Shown: one piece after another, positions 6,419-6,454 of the stretch
Numbering within the stretch: position 1 is the first letter of the stretch
Layout: each line of letters opens with the position of its first letter
DNA from: an uncultured Litorilinea sp.
GTDB lineage: Bacteria > Chloroflexota > Anaerolineae > Caldilineales > Caldilineaceae
Assembly (NCBI GenBank): GCA_946885925.1
Contig: CAMPHP010000186.1
Coordinates: 1 to 6,454, forward strand
DNA length: 6,454 nt
Direction of reading: 5' to 3'
Notes under the pieces: model-generated
Database searches by the model: none
The model's input: the letters and a program-made list of their open reading frames with translations, nothing else
Told to the model about the DNA's origin: nothing
Program-made: the position numbers and the translations under genes

Positions 6419-6454
6419 GCTTTGTCACCCTGGAAGGGTCTCTCTGCCCACGTT
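6419..6454 (+). repeat. Second copy of the right-edge repeat, cut by the window end
   Basis: GCTTTGTCACCCTGGAAGGG, continuing to 6450, matches 6343-6374 at 27 of 32 positions, offset by 76 bases. All but one of the differences are C/T changes. The rest of this copy lies outside the window. Confidence 0.65.

Larger units (their letters stand above)
6109..6454. other. Gene-free, repeat-rich intergenic region upstream of the MFS gene
   Basis: I see no protein gene with a credible start and ribosome site here on either strand, and no tRNA-like fold. The part nearest the MFS gene (about 6131-6165) is AT-rich and includes TATTGTATAGT on the - strand, which could serve as a -10 region, but I cannot pick a confident -35 partner. 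Beyond it come a 15-bp tandem repeat (6165-6209) and, from about 6316 to the window end, copies of a palindromic repeat. Confidence 0.6.

Noticed and set aside
6165..6454. Possible CRISPR array because of regularly spaced repeats
   Set aside because: The 15-bp units abut without spacers, and the longer element has only two direct copies, with imperfect identity and internal palindromes. No cas gene is present.

Overview
The window looks like ordinary bacterial chromosome with a GC content in the mid-50s by eye. It holds five protein genes in two convergent transcription units. None of the genes is a strong taxonomic marker. A Chloroflexota-like or other environmental, heterotrophic bacterium is possible, but that is a guess from gene style rather than something the sequence proves.

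Left unit, + strand, 1-3614. It contains the 3' two thirds of a DppC/OppC-type peptide ABC transporter permease (cut by the window edge), a metal-dependent amidohydrolase related to prolidase/imidazolonepropionase-like enzymes (623-1897), and a DUF885 predicted metallopeptidase starting at GTG 1926. Gaps are 15 and 28 bases, so the three are probably co-transcribed. Together they suggest peptide salvage: uptake by the transporter, then hydrolysis by two cytoplasmic metal-dependent enzymes. The exact substrates cannot be read from the sequence.

Middle, 3615-3724. A long imperfect hairpin flanked by T-rich tracts on both strands looks like a shared bidirectional terminator for the two converging units.

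Right unit, - strand, 6072 to 3725. A 14-helix DHA2-type drug/proton antiporter of the major facilitator superfamily is followed after 56 bases by a short-chain dehydrogenase/reductase (SDR). The SDR has Val where the family's tetrad Asn normally sits.

Right edge, about 6109-6454. No convincing gene. The promoter-proximal part carries a three-copy 15-bp tandem repeat. The distal part carries a palindromic repeat element with a second, window-truncated copy 76 bp downstream and a partial inverted copy upstream. It looks like an intergenic dispersed-repeat cluster.

I see no strong candidate for a wholly new system. The most useful leads are the peptide-salvage operon with its uncharacterised DUF885 member, the atypical SDR active site, and the repeat-rich region upstream of the efflux gene.
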